Positions 20,701-35,700 of a DNA stretch of 64,000 nucleotides are shown here, in pieces. Where the stretch lies: contig NC_079321.1 in NCBI RefSeq assembly GCF_029931775.1, positions 3,875,001 through 3,939,000 on the forward strand, in the 5' to 3' direction. The notes beneath the pieces are model-generated. The model had not been told where the DNA came from, did not search any database, and saw nothing but the letters and a program-made list of their open reading frames with translations. The stretch is from Euleptes europaea (taxonomy: Eukaryota; Chordata; Lepidosauria; Squamata; Sphaerodactylidae). A program made the translations under genes and the position numbers. Each line of letters starts with the position of its first letter. Within the stretch, counting starts at the first letter, position 1.

Positions 20701-23700
20701 TGTGCCCAGAGGAAGGCAAAAATCCTCCATGGTCCCTGGCCAATCTGGCTTGCAGGAAAATTCCTTCCTGACCCCAAATTGATCATTGGCATGACCCTGG
20801 GCATGCAAGAAAGGGCCACGACAGCCAAGAATTGACTCATCCCTTCCTGCCCTTCCTCTCATTAAAAAAATATTAAATGTTGTTTTTAATTGTTCAAGTG
20901 TTTTAAAGTGTTTAAGTGCGCCACCTCGGGGATCCTGATCGAGTGGAAAGGAGGCATTAAAATGTTTTAAATAAAATAAAATACATTTAACACAGTCTAT
21001 ATTACAAAGTGGAAACGGGCAAGAATTTTCAGTGACAGGAAGCCAGCGTTTCAAAGACCATTAAGATCCCAGCTTAGAAAATGAGATTCTATTGTAAAGT
21101 GGATTAAGTCCACAATCAGAGAGATGCGGGACTTTACTCCAGCACAAATACGTAGGCGTGCTCGTTCTGATTTCTTTGGGATTTATTTCCATCTGAGCGT
21201 GAGCAGGGGGGGACACTGGAGGGGAACAAAATAAAAATTTGGGTCTTATTAACTGCTGGGCTGGCAATGTCACAGCCCTGCCAATAACGGTAGGTTATCG
21301 TCTGCAGTGACATCAGGAACAGCCGTCCAGGTGAGGCTCCAGAGATATGCAAAAAGGAAGTGCATGGCACAGAAAAAGTTCCCCCACACTCATACAAGTT
21401 TAATACAGGTGTGTGAAGTCAGCAAGAACAGCTCACTAAAGAAACATCTTTAAGGTGTTTTCGGTTACCACAGAGCCATCTACATTCGCCTGAAGAGTCT
21501 ATTCGGAAGTGGTCCTGCAATGTATAATTGTATATTCAAAATAGAAGAAAGGAAGCATTTCGTCACACAACGCATAGTTCAACTGTGGAACTCCATGCCC
21601 CAGGATGTGGGGATGGCTGCCAACTTGGAAGGCTTGAAGAGGGGAATGGACATGTTCATGGAGGAGAGGGATATCCATGACTACTAGTAAAAATGGCTAC
21701 TAGTCATGATGCCTACCTCTTCTCTCTGTTATTAGAGGAGCAGGCCTATTATATTAGGTGCTGTGGAACACAGGCAGGATAATGCTGCTGCAGTTTGTGG
21801 GCTTCCAAGAGGCACCTGGTTGGCCCCTGTGTGAACAGACTGCTGGAGTTGATGGGCCTTGGTCTGATCCAACATGGCTTTTCTTATGTTCTTATACCTA
21901 TACCCTCCAGGATCAGAGGAGCATGCCTATTATATGAGGTGCTTTGGAACACAGGCAGGATAATGCTGCTGCAGTCGTCTTCTTTGTGGGCTTCCTAGAG
22001 GCACCTGGTTGGCCCCTGTGTGAACAGACTGAACATAAGAACATACATAAAAAAGGCCATGCTGGATCAGACCAAGTTCCATCAAGTCCAGCAGTCTGTT
22101 GGACTTGATGGGCCTTGGTCTGATCCAGCATGGCTTTTCTTATGTTCTTATGTTCTCTCCAGGATCAGAGGAGCAGGCCTATTATATGAGGTGCCGTGGA
22201 ACACAGGCAGGAGAATGCTGCTGCAGTCTTGTTTGTGCACCTAGAAGCACCTGGTTGGCCACTACGTGAACTGACTGCTGGATGTGATGGGCCTTGGTCT
22301 GATCCAGAAGGCCTTTCTTATGTTCTCTCTCCTGCGCAAGCTCACCTGGTTCCCCTGAGCAAGGAGCGCTTTCAGCCGGGCGATTTCAGCTCGAAGCTCG
22401 CGGATCAGCTTGACGTTGGGATCTTCGTTGACTGTCGGCTTGTTGATGATGTTTTTGGCCCGGTTTGCATAGCGAAGGGTGCTCAGGGTCTCCCCGTAAT
22501 TGACGTCGGCGGGCGAAATAGCTGAAGGGAGTGAATTCAGACACAGGTTCACCGCATAAATTATCGGGTTCCGCTTAACAATCACACCATGTAAGAACAC
22601 TACTTTTCTTCTCCTCCTGCAGTTGGCAGAGTCTTACTGTGACTACAACATGTCACGGCGCTAAAAACAGCAGATCCCACCGCCGCTTAATGAATCATGT
22701 GCCGTGTCAAGACATCAGATTTCTAGAAAACCTTTTCTTCTTCTTCTTCTTCTTTTTTTAAAAAAGGTAAAGCAACTGGGAACACAGATTAAAAAAACAA
22801 AAACCCACTCACTGGCAATCATTATTGTTTTCGAGTTTCCTCCCAGGCTGTCTTTCAAAAGCCACGTCAAAACAGAATCCCTGTAAGGCACAAAGACTTG
22901 CTTCTTCTTTGCAAGAGAGTTTGCGGCATCCTGAGATAAATCAGCTACGAAGAAGGAAAGTAAATAAGGCGGAACGTCAGAGAGGGCGCATGACAAGGAG
23001 AGCACAAGCTTTGCTTCACCGTGCAACAAACGAAAAGAACAAAAACAAAGCCAAGAAAAGGGGAGATGTACTGTACCTAAGGCAGAAATTACATTCCCCA
23101 GCGTCACTAGAGATTTGTTAATGTTTCCTCCTTCTTTTAATCTAACGCCCGTCGCGCCGGTGGCATCCGCTCTCTCGCTCCCGGCAAGGTCGACCAAATG
23201 GATTTTGCTCACAGTCTCGCATGGCATTTCGGCGTCGAACTTTGCCTGTAGGAAAAGCAACAGCCACAAGGTGTTGAGATATGAATTATTATTTGGCTCC
23301 TGCTGGGAAACCCACGGGGAAGTGGGAAGATACCAGTGTATTTGTTAGCAGCTGAAGGAACTCATATACTCTATCATTTCTTTGGAATTAGAACCACCGT
23401 TCAAGTTATTTACAAGAAACTTTCCATTTAAAGTTTCTTATTTTTCCCAAATCACACTCATTCAAAAGAAATGCGAATGAATGACTGCTGAATGACAACT
23501 AATAATGAAGCTCAAGACAATGCATTCTCCAGGACTGAATGGGGACCTGGGATTCCTGTCTCATTACCAATGCTGATTTCTCCACACCAACTACCCCTCT
23601 GCGTATCACACGTGATCCAATCACGCCTGCTAATGTCATTTACCTGGTATTGACTTTTACATGCTTTTGCCATTGGGTCTCGGAATTCACTCTTCTCTAC

Positions 23701-26700
23701 TCGCATTCTAGCTATCTCTGAAGAAGTGAGCTGTGACTCACGAAAGCCCATACCCCTGCCAGAAATTGTGTTAGTCTTTAGGGGAGGGGCTGTGGCTCAG
23801 TGGCAGAGCATCTGCTGGGCATGCAGAAGATCCCAAGTTCAATCCCCGGCATCTCCAGTTAAAGAGACTAGGCAGGTAAGTGATGTGAAAGACCTGTGCC
23901 TGAGACCCTGGAGAGCCACTGCTGGTCTCAGCAGACAATGCTGACTTTGATGGACCAAGGATCTGGTTCACTATAAGGCAGCTTCATGTGTTCAAGGTGC
24001 TACTGGATTCTTGCCCTTTGCTAATGATTCAAATAAATGCATTTCTTAACATAAATAACCTAATAGCTTCATTTGCAGATCTTGAAAAAAAACAACTTTT
24101 TCGCTCACTTTTGGAATTTCAGAGAGGGCGCTTTCACACATGCCAAATAATGCACTTAAACGATCGTTTGCAAGTGGATCTTGCCATTCCATACAGTAAA
24201 ATCCAGCAGTAAAGTGCATTAAAAGTTAATTGAAAGTGTGTTATTCGGCAAGTGTGAAAGTGACCTTAAGAGTGTTTAAAGGATCGTTCAAATTCTGCCA
24301 AGCTGAGAAAGCACCATGAACCTGAGCTCTACTTTTAAAATGCTGACTTTACTCCTATACTGCAGTAATTGATCATTGTTGGCCGATCAATTCCATTTGG
24401 GTTGTACAATATAAGTCCTTCCAACTTTCTCTCAAAGGCTCCACTCCTGCATAGTTCACATGTGTGAGTCCCTTTTGGGTACAAACACAAGGATGGCAAC
24501 CTAACTCACAGACAGCAGCTAAAGCTATGATATGATAGAGGTCTAGAAAATTATGCATGGCATGGAGAGAGTGGACAGGGAGAAGCTTTTCTCCCCCTCT
24601 CACAATACTAGAACGCGGGGTCATCTGCTGAAGCTGGAGGGTGAGGGATTCAAAACAGAGAAAAGAGAGTATTTCTTCACACAACGCATAGTTAAATTGT
24701 GGAACTCCCTGCCCCAGGATGTGGCGATGGCTGCCCATTTGGAAGGCTTTAAGAGGGGAGTGGACACGTTCATGGAGGAGACATGGCTACTAGTCAAAAT
24801 GGATACTAGTCATGATGCATACCTATTCTCTCCAAGATCAGAGGAGCACGCCTATCATCTTAGGTGCTGTGGAACACAGGCACGATAATGCTGCTGCAGT
24901 CCTCTTGTTTGTGGGCTTCCTGGAGGCACCTGGTTGGCCACCATGTAAACAGACTGCTGGACCTGATGGACCTTGGTCTGATCCAGCAGGGCCTTTCTTA
25001 TGTTTATACCTATTCTCTCCAGGAGCAGAGGGGCATGCCTATTATATTAGGTGCTGTGGAAGACAGGCAGGACAATGCAGTCCGCGTTTGTGGGCTTCCT
25101 GGAGGCATTGGTTGGCCGCTGTGAGAAGAGAGTGCTGGACTGGATGGGCCTCGGTCTGATCCAGCAGGGCTTTTCTTATATTCTTAATGGTAGCTGGGTC
25201 ATAAGTGAGGTATGCTATTCTGTTATAGTTTAAGAGACTGATCACTTAATGGAAAGGAAACTGAAACATTTGACAAATAACACTGCAAGGAAACGGGAAA
25301 CAAGGAGAAGGAAGAATAAAGAGAAAAGGCTATATCTTCCTGCCTCCTCCTCCAAAAAACAAACAACACTCTATTTTCCCCCATATGATTTAGTTTTAAA
25401 ACTGATTTAAGTGATCACAGATGAATACATGATGCTACTTTATAATGAATGTGACCCTTGGTCCATCCAGGTCAGAATTGTCTACTCAGACTGGCAGCAG
25501 CTCTCCGGGGTCTCCAGCAGAGGTCTTTCACGTCACCTACTTGCCTAGTCCCTTTAACTGGAGATGCCGGGGATTGAGCCTGGGACCCCACAATGGTGGC
25601 AGGTTTTTTTAAAAAAAGGAAAACACTCCCCAAATGAACAAATGAAGCTGCCTTATACTGAACCAGACCCTTGGTCCATCAAAGCCAGTATTGTCTACGC
25701 GAAGTGATGGTATTGCTTTACTCCGCTGTGGTTAGACCTCAACTAGAGTACTGTGTTCAGTTTTGGGCACCACAATTTAAGAAAGATGTAGACAAGCTGG
25801 AACGTTTCCAGAGGAGGGCAACAAAGATGGTGAGGGGCCTGGAGACCAAGTCCTATGAGGAAAGGTTGAAGGAGCTGGGTATGTTTAGCCTGAAGAGGAG
25901 AAGACTGAGAGGGGATATGATAACCATGTTCAAGTACTTGAAGGGCTGTCATATAGAGGAGAGTGCCGAGTTGTTTTCTGTTGCCCAAGAAGGTCGGACC
26001 AGAACCAACGGGTTGAAATTAAATCAAAAGAGTTTCCGTCTAGACATTAGGAAGAATTTTCTAACAGTTAGAGCGATTCCTCAGTGGAACAGGCTTCCTC
26101 GGGAGGTGGTAAGCTCTCCTTCCCTGGAGGTTTTTAAGAAGAGGTTAGATGGCCATCTGTCAGCAATGCTGATTCTGTGACCTTAGGCAGATGATGAGAG
26201 CGAGGGCATCTTGGCCATCTTCTGGTCACTAGGGGTGTGGTGGGGGGGAGGTAGTTGTGAATTTCCTGCATTGTGCAGGGGGTTGGACTTGATGGCCCTG
26301 GTGGTTCCTTCCGATTCTATGATTCTATGACCAGCAGCAGCTCTCCAGGGTCTCAGGCTGAGGACTTTCACATCACCTGTTACCTTATCCTTTCAACTGG
26401 AGAAGACGGGGATTGAACCTGGGAACTTCTGCATGCCAAGCAGAGGCTCTACAACTGAGCCACAGCCCCTCCCTAAGTGCCAGTAAGTAATCGACCAAAC
26501 TGTATGGGTACTTGAGACCAGAAATTTCATCGCTTGCCTAAGTAAATTCTTTCGTGGCTTTCACCTGAGTGAAGTTGATGGTGAAAATAGCGTGGGATCG
26601 ACTGCTGACGTCATTCATTCCTGTTGCGGCCGTCGTCCGGTTTATGTTTCCTGCTTCCATGAGTTCTTCTACATCACAGTAATTTTGGACTAAGTGTTTA

Positions 26701-29700
26701 GACAAGTCTGATCGAGGAAATAAAAACAGAACGTGATTACTTCACAGCCCAATGAAATTTTATTATTTATTGGTTTGCTTTATTTGCCTTTCTCCCCAAA
26801 GTGACTTACATTATTCTCCTCTCCTCCATTTAATCCTCGCAACAACCCTGTGAGTTAGGCTAGGCTGGTGTGTTCATTACCGCCTCCTAAGACTCATTAC
26901 CGTCACCCAGAAAGCTTCCTCAAAGTCTCCCAGATCCTAGGGGGGCCCAACCTTTTGGAGCCTGTGGGCCCCTTTGGAATTCTGACACAGGGTGGGGGGC
27001 GCAACCAGAAAGTGGCCATTGTGGGAGATGGAGCCAAGCACAAAATGGCTACCCCGGGAGGCGGAGACACACGCAGGGGAAGCCCAAATGCAGGAAACAA
27101 GAGGAATGATTTTTTTAAATACACTGGGAAAGGGGAGACAGAATAAAACCAACACTGGTAGCAGCTGCTGCTGAAATAATGTTATTTTAATTTGCACAGC
27201 CAATCAGACCTCCAATGTCTAAGCAGAAGTCCTGTTGGGTAGGAGCCCCCCTTCTAGAGGCCCTCCTGGATAGGAGCCCCACTTCCTAAAAATATTTGGT
27301 GGGCACCAGGAAAGGTGTCATAGCACCCACTGGCTCTACCACTACTACTACCCTCTCTCCCCGAATATACTCGAAAAAGAACAGGCTTGTTTTTACTACT
27401 GTACAATACCATGAAAGCCATAAGGCAAGCTTAAGACAACCATATTTATTTTAGTAGAGAGCCAGCGAGGTATAGTGGTTAAGAGTGGTGGTTTGGAGCA
27501 GTGGACTCTAATGTGGAGAACCGGGTTTGATTCCCCACTCCTCCACATGAGCAGCAGAGGCTAATCTGGTGAATTGGATTTGTTTCCCCACTCCTCCACA
27601 TGAAGCCAGCTGGGTGACCTTGGGCTAGTCACAGCTCTCTTCGAGCTCTCTCAGCCACACCCACCTCACAGGATGTCTGTTGTGGGGAAGGGGATTGTAA
27701 GCCACTTTGATTCTTCCTTAAGTGGTAGAGAAAGTCAACATATAAAAACCAACTCTTCTTCTAGACATCCAAGCATGCTTAAATGCTCAGAAAGTTATCT
27801 TGGCAGTAAAAGTTCACCATCTTCTAAAGATGCACTCTCAGGAGACTATAGAATACATCAGAAGTGGATGGATTAAGACAATTAAATTCTAATAAGCACT
27901 CTTCCATCACAGGCGTCTTTGATTTATAAGTCAGACCCATCGTTAATCTCAAATCAATTAGTAGGACATCACACGCCAGAGAAAAAAAATCTTTAAATTT
28001 TCATAGCAACTGGGGAGAAACTACACACAAATTAGCAGACCCAAACAGGGATCATAGACTTTTATAACTTCGTTTACAACGGCCTTCCGTTTACAGCCAA
28101 GACAAATTCGTTCAATTAAATGTACAACTGGATATCCATTAAACGGAAGCATTAACCCGCTTTTGCCTTACCTTCGACGTAGGGGCCTTCTTTCGGATGC
28201 TCACGAATCCTTAAGTTATTTGTTTTTGAAGATTTGCGCCTTAACAGGTCTCTGACACGTTCGTTGTAAATTTCCAAGTAGCTACAACCAAGACACCTCA
28301 CTTCAGAATGTCATCCCATTTTTTAAAAAACAACAACCCAAATATATTCAAAAGAATCTCTCTTGTAATACTAGGAATTACCTTCAAACGGAGGAGGAGG
28401 AGGAGGAAGAGGAGGAAGAAGAAGAGCTGGTTTTTATATGCTGACTTTCTCTACCATTTAAGGGAGACTCAAACCTTCTCTTCCCCTCCCCCCAACAGAC
28501 ACCCTGTGAGGTGGTTGGGGCTGAGAGAGCTGTGACTAGCCCAAGGTCACCCAGCTGGCTTCATGTCTAGGAGTGAGGAAACAAATCCAGTTCACCAGAT
28601 TAGCCTCCGCCGCTCATGTGGAGGAGTGGGGAATCAAACCTGGTTCTCCAGATCAGACTCCATCGCTCCAAATCACTGCTCTTAACCACTACACCACGCT
28701 GGCTCTTACATACTTGGGTTCAAATAAGAGAAGGACAAAGCAAATGTGGCTGCCCAGTAAATAGGGGTTCAAAACCCACTGAGGATTGCATGGCTCTTCC
28801 CTCATTCTCTCATTTCCCTATCCTGCTTCTTTAAATTCATTTAAAAATATCAGATCCGCTAACCTGAGGACAAGCAAAAAGCCAGGCAGACCTTGGCAGA
28901 AGCTCAAGACAATGATTTCTCCTGGACTGAATAGAGATCTGGAATTCCTGTCTCATTACCAACGCCGATTTCTCCACGCCTACTACCCTTCTGCATATCA
29001 CACCTAATCCAATCACACCTGCTAATGTCATTTACTTGCTTTTGACATGTACATTGCTGTTGTGTGCCTAATTCACTCCTCTCTCTGCTTAAGGACAGAT
29101 GGACCCAAGTTCTAGCTATATCTGAAGAAGTGAGCTGTGGCTCGCAAAAGCTCCTACCCTGCCAGAAATTTTGTAAGTCTTTAAGGTGCTACTGGACCCT
29201 TGCTCTTTTCTTATTAGCAGATCTGTGCAGTTGCTGAACGAACGTACCTGACCTCTGTACGGAAAGAGGCTTCGTTCCATCTCGTTTTCTCATTGATGCG
29301 GTTGAACAGTCCTTCGCAAATACGAGGTATTAAACCCGCATCCCCCTATGATGACAAGAGCGGTGGTCAATACTGGGTCATATCAATACACAGCAGCCAA
29401 CATCTGGGGGGGGATCACTGACACAGATAACGTTTAAAAGCCAACACGTTTGCGGCTGTTGTGGGGCCAGAAACATTTTTAAACACAAATTTAGCAAACA
29501 GAAAACAGAAGGAGACTGAGACTGGGAAGGGCAGCCATGAAGCAGCAAGAAAAGATTCTGAAGTATAAGGATGTGTCACTTGTAACCAAAATCAAGTTAG
29601 TTTCATGCCATAGTATTCGCCGTTACTATGTAGGGGTGTGAAAGCTGGACAATGAAGAAAACTGACAGGAAGAAAGTAGATTCCTTTGAAATGTGGTGCT

Positions 29701-32700
29701 GGAGGAGAGTGTTACGGATTCCGTGGACCGCCAAAAAGCAAATGAAGTGGGTTCTAGATCAAATCAAGCCTGAACTGACCCTAGAAACTAAAACGACTAA
29801 ACTGAGGCTATCGTATTTTGGTCACGTCATGAGACGACAAGAGTCACTGGAAAAGACAGTCATGCTAGGAAAAGTTGAGGGCAGCAGGAAAAGAGGAAGA
29901 CCCAACAAGAGATGGATTGACTCAATAAAGGAAGCCAGGGCCCTGCGTTTGCAAGACCTGAGCAAGGCTGTTAAGGATAGGATGTTTTGGAGGACATTAA
30001 TTCATAGGGTCGTCATAAGTCGGAAGTAACCTGATGGCACTTAACACACACACACAATTTCCATAGTCTTAGGACTGTTTCACATGGCATCATTCCCAAT
30101 AGGGAAGTAAAACCTTAAGCCAGAGAGTGGTGAAGCCAGGTATCTCGTATGCTCAATGTACACAATTTGGGGAAGTTCATGTCCAACTGGCAAGCAAAGA
30201 ACAGAACACAACAGTTTTGTAAATCCATGCTAAGCAAAATAATGCCTTGCCAAAAGTAGAAATTTGAAATTATTCCATTCAATATGAAAGTGAGAACATT
30301 AAGATATTCCTTTTGATGATTCAGAACACGACAAGCAATTGGCAGAGAGAACACGAAGGAAAAATGTGTGCACTGGCAAATGTAAAATCTGAACAGCGTG
30401 ACATACAGCATTTCCCATCATAGTGTACGATTTCCCGGATCCGGTCTGTCCGTATGCAAAAATACAAGCGTTATAGCCTTCAAAAGCAGATTTGAGGACA
30501 TCCATACCAAGATCCTTGAAAACCTGGGGGGGGGGAAGAGAGAATAAAAGAGGTCTGGGAATGTTTCGCAGCATAATTTAAAATGCAACTTTTAATATAT
30601 CTCCGGCAGAGTATCAAACCCAATATAATACAACAGCATTCTAGAGGGGGGAAAATTAGCTTAGTGTTTACTAAAGAGGATCAGTTAAGGCATCTGGAGC
30701 CTGCGGGTACCTTTGGAATTATGGCAGAGGATGCTGGGCGCAATCACAAAATGGCTGCCACAAGAGGCGGGGCCAACCACAAAATGGCCGACACAAAGAA
30801 GCACAGCCAACTTCAAAATATCAGGGAGGGAGATCATGCATAACTCTAACAGTAAGTCCTCAACATTTGGCAGAAGCTCTCTTTAACAGGATGACTTTTA
30901 AAATCAACATATGGTTTGAAAATATTCCCTCGCACACACCTTCGGCCACACAATGAAGATCCTTGCAGCATCTACTCAAGCAACTTTTCAACAATCTGCG
31001 CATACCTATTCTCTCCAGTCTCAGAGGAGCGTGCCTATTATATTAGGTGCTGTGAACACAGGCAGGATGGTGCTGCTGCAGTCCTCTTGTTTGGGGGCTT
31101 CCTAGAGGCACCTGGTTGGCCGCTGTGTGAACAGACTGCTGGACTTGATGGGCCTGGGTCTGATCCAGCAGGGCCTTTCTTGTCTTCTTACATTCTAACC
31201 AAAATGATTAGAGGGTTGAAGCACCTTCCCTATGAGGAAAGTCTGAAGAGTCTGGAACTTTTCCGTTCAGAATAGTGACGACTCAGGGGGGACATGATAG
31301 AGGTTTATAAAATTATGCACAGGATAGAGAGAATTGACAAAGAGCTTTTTCTCCCAGTCCCAAAATATTTGAACTCGAGGGTATCTAACAAAAGTGATTT
31401 CCCAATTACCAATGGCATTCCCAATCAGGACAGCAGATTTCCCCACTATGCTTTCATTCTCAAAAATGAGTCACAGGTACCTAACTGCTTACCATTTCCT
31501 GAGATGCATAGGTTGGACTTTTAGCATCCGCTGAGAAGTAGGAGAAATCATAGGTAAATGTTTTAATCCGTTCTCTTCCCATATCTCCAGTTCCTCCTTC
31601 TGGTATCTGAAGATGAATAAGTTTGGTAAAGTTAACTCAAAATTCAATCTTTGGTTACATACCCAAAAGCCCTTCCTAATCATAACTTTTTCTAATCATA
31701 ACTATTGCCTAGACAAAAGGTACTATGTAAAGCAGAGTACAGTTGAACATCAAGAAGACAAAAGTAATGTCTACAGGAGAATCACTCAACTTTAAGGTTG
31801 ACAAGGAGGAAATTGAAATTGTTCAAGACTTTCCATTCCTCGGCTCCACCATCAACCAAAAGGGAGACTTCAGCCAAGAAATCAGAAGGAGATTGAGACT
31901 AGGAAGGGCAGCCATGAAGGAGACAGAAAAGATTCTTAAGTGTAAGGATGTGTCACTGGCCACCAAGATCAAATTAATTCTTGCCATTGTGTTCCCTATT
32001 ACTATGTATGGGTGTGGCAGATGGACATTGAAGAAAGCTGATAGGAAGGAAGTAGATTCCTTTGAAATGTGGTGTTGGAGTGAGTGTTATAGATACCCTG
32101 GACTGCCAGAAAAACAAATCAGTGGGTTATAGATCAAATCAAGCCTGAAGTGACCCTAGAAGCTAAAAGGACTAAACTAAGGCTATCATACTTTGGTCAC
32201 ATTATGAGAAGACAGGAGTCACTGGAAAATACAATCATGCTAGGAAAAGAGGAAGACCCAACAAGAGGAAGCCACGGCCCTCCATTTGTAAGACCTGATC
32301 AAGGCTGTTACAGATAGGACTTTTGGAGGACAGTGATTCATAGGGTCGCCATCAGTAAAGGAGAGTACACAGGATATTGGAGTAATTTCCACTGCCAATA
32401 CCTCGGGAAGGCAGTGTGCCGCTTACCCACTAATTCACTTTAAGTATGGTCAAAAATAGAGGATTCAACCATCCTTCAAGGCTCTTTCCTCCAATGGAAG
32501 AACCACTTAATTTGGAGGAAGGCTTTTTAGGCTTTGCTGAGTTTTGCTCGGACGATTAGGGTATGATCCACCCCAGCGAGAGCGCACGTGGAAATATCAC
32601 TGAACAATACTTTGCCGCAGGAGAAAACGAGGAGTCAAAAATGCCTCAGGAAAGAAGTTTTAATTAAGTTTTAAACCTCTTTGGGGCCTGTTATAATTTC

Positions 32701-35700
32701 AAGTGCGTATGACGGGAGACAAACAGCAAGCTTAATATAAAATGCAAATACGGTACAGGAATAACCTACCCCAAGACAGCAAACTCACCATATATGACAT
32801 CGAGCCTTATCCGAGGAACAATCTGGCATGGGGAAAAATGTTTGGCAGGTCGTAGGGCAGGAGTCCCCAACGTGGTGCCTGTGGGTGCCATGACACCCGC
32901 TGATGCCTTTTCTGACACCTGCCAAGTGTTTTTAGGAAGTGGATGGGGACTTTGGGGGGCTTTTGCCCAGCATGGCCTTTGATTGGCTGTGCAGATTTGT
33001 TTTAAAGTCACTATGGTGGCAGCTGCAAAAAGGTGGGTGACCCCTGTTGTAGGGGGACACGAGCCACCATTTGCTGGTTCCACAATGAAGAGGTTGACCC
33101 TACCCTGATGCCCCCAGCTCCAAGTTCTGACAACATCATACCAGTTTGCCAGGAAATCAGAGAAGTGAAAAATAAAAAAAAAATCATTTGCAAGATGGCT
33201 GGAAACACTCACCTTCATATTTGTAATGGACGTTTTATTTTTTTCCATGGAGATAATAAATTTAGCGCCCAGATCCTTTTCCCTGTAAAAAGAAATAACA
33301 CTGTATTTATAGGAGGTTAAGGACGTCACAGAACAACTGATGGTTTCAGGCAGCAAATATGTATTTCTTCAGCTACAATAAACTTTTGTGTCATTTTTCA
33401 TCATGGCCTCGTTTCTCATTCGCCTTTCCTGGGTTCCTTTCAAATCTGTCTGTTAAGTTTTTATCCGGCACCCCTTTACTTAAGGAATTTAGAAAGGCAT
33501 ACATATTTTCCCCATCCTCCGTAACAGCCTCACAATGTACCTGTGAGGTAGCTAGGGTTGCCAACTCTGCCTTGGGAAATTCCTGGAGATTTGGGGGGGG
33601 TGGAGACAGGGGTTTGGGAAGAGGAGGGAACTCAGCGCGGTACAACGCCATGGAGCCCCACCATCCAAAGCAGCCATTTTCTCCAGAAGAGCTGATGTCT
33701 GTCCTCTGGAGAGCAACTGTAACTCTGGGGGGGTCCCCACACCCTACCTGGAGGTTGGCAACCCTACTACAACATCCCCCGGAGACTTAAATGGCTGAGT
33801 AGAGATTTGAACCCGGGCCTTTCCCTCAGTTTTAGTCTGGCAGTCTAACCACCCAACCACATTGGCTTTCAGTCCTCTGGTTGCTTCTCTCTGACGGTGA
33901 AATCAACATAGCGACGTTTCCAGGCTCACGTTTCACGGTTAATAACCTTTATTTTCCATCTAATTAATTATCAAATTACCTTGGCTCTACATGCTTGCTA
34001 TTCATTGCACCTACAGGAATCCCAAACAGAACAGTCTCCGACCACCACACTGGAACTGCGATACACCCTGAATTGATATCTACTATTCCAGACAAACTGA
34101 AGGCACAGCAACTGTGGCTCAGTGGTAGAGCATCTGCTCGGCATGCAGAAGGTCCCAGGTTCAACCCCCGGCATCTCCAGTTAAAGGGACTAGGCAGGCA
34201 GGTGTTGTGAAAGACCTCCACCTGAGACCCTGGAGAGCCATGGAGAGGGGTCATGGCTCAGTGGTAGAGCCTCTGCTTGGCATGCAGAAGGTCCCAGGTT
34301 CATTCCCTGGCACCTCCAGTTAAAGGGACTAGGCAAGTAGATGATGGGAAAGACCTCTGCCTGAGACCCTGGAGAGCTGCTGCCGGTCTGAGTAGACAAT
34401 ATTGACTTTGATGGACCAAGGGTCTGATTCAGGATAAGGCAGCTTCATGTGTTCAACTACCAATGCAATTTATCACGGGTTGATGTACGCACATCCGGAA
34501 ACATCGATAATTCTACACCGGTGTGAGCAACTGTCCATAAGGCAAGACCCAGGATTTGGGTTTAGAGTTTACACCAGGCAACACTAAATATAAGATAAAA
34601 ATGCCTCTTCCGGATGTGTTTTTAAATAATCATTTTCTGTATTTATGACCACTGAGGAAGGCCTATTCAGGCCGAAACGCGTACAGTCCAGTATTGGTCA
34701 TGTATATTGAACGTATATCAACTGTGGGGGAGATTTATTTGTAACGGATGTTTTTAGATGTAGCCTGCATTCCAGGCCCTGTGTTTTTAACAAATTTATA
34801 GTGTACACCTAGGGTTGCCAGCTCCAGGTTGGGAAATACCTGGAGATTTGGGGGGCAGAGCCTGAGGAGGGCGGTGTTTGGGGAGAGAGCTGAAACTTTG
34901 GCAGTCCCAGACAACCTATTGTATGGGAAAAGTGGTTCAGAGACAGAGGAACATAGAGGAAGAGTTGCAAGCTACCATGAAACTGGTTGAACTACAGTTA
35001 CTCATGGCGCCAGGATTTGGCGTACGGACAATTAGTCTCATACTGGCTTAACTTGACAAATTCTGGTTCCCTCACTATCACTCAAGCCGGACATCTTCTG
35101 GAGCCAGGACGTGAGTGACGGCGGCATCATGGAACAAGCCAGGATATCTGCTTTAGTACATCGCACCAAACCGCAGTTAAGACTAACTGTGGTTTGTTTG
35201 TTTGCTTATTTAATTTGTACCCCTCCCTGACCAAGTCGGGCTCGGGCCGACTCACAACAATTCTAACCATAGACAAAATTACAATTAAAACCCCCAGTAA
35301 CTATTAAAATTGCGTTCCATCACTTAAAACCATCCATCCTTAAAACATTGGTTCCCAACCTTTTTTTGACCAGGGACCACTAGGACTTTTTTGTTCGGTG
35401 CAGGGACCCCAAGGTTCAAAATAAAAATTCAGAGAATTTGAAAATAAACTTTAATCATAACTGTTAGTTAAACATTAAATTTAGAATATTTGAATATATA
35501 TTTTAAAATAGAGAACTTTAATTGAAAATATTAATTTATTATGGGTTTATAACTTTGTTTCGCGGACCTTAATTTCGTTCTCGCGGACCCCCAGGGGTCC
35601 ACGGACCCCCGGTTGGGAACCAGTGCCTTAAAACAACCCAATAACGGGGGCGCTAACAGAGGGGAGGAGGAAAGGAAGGTTAGCAGATAATCTGCTAAGA

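Noticed and set aside
34116-34190. tRNA-Ala gene
   Set aside because: The head resembles tRNA-Ala but the acceptor stem does not close, and the sequence continues into a SINE body seen about ten times in the window.
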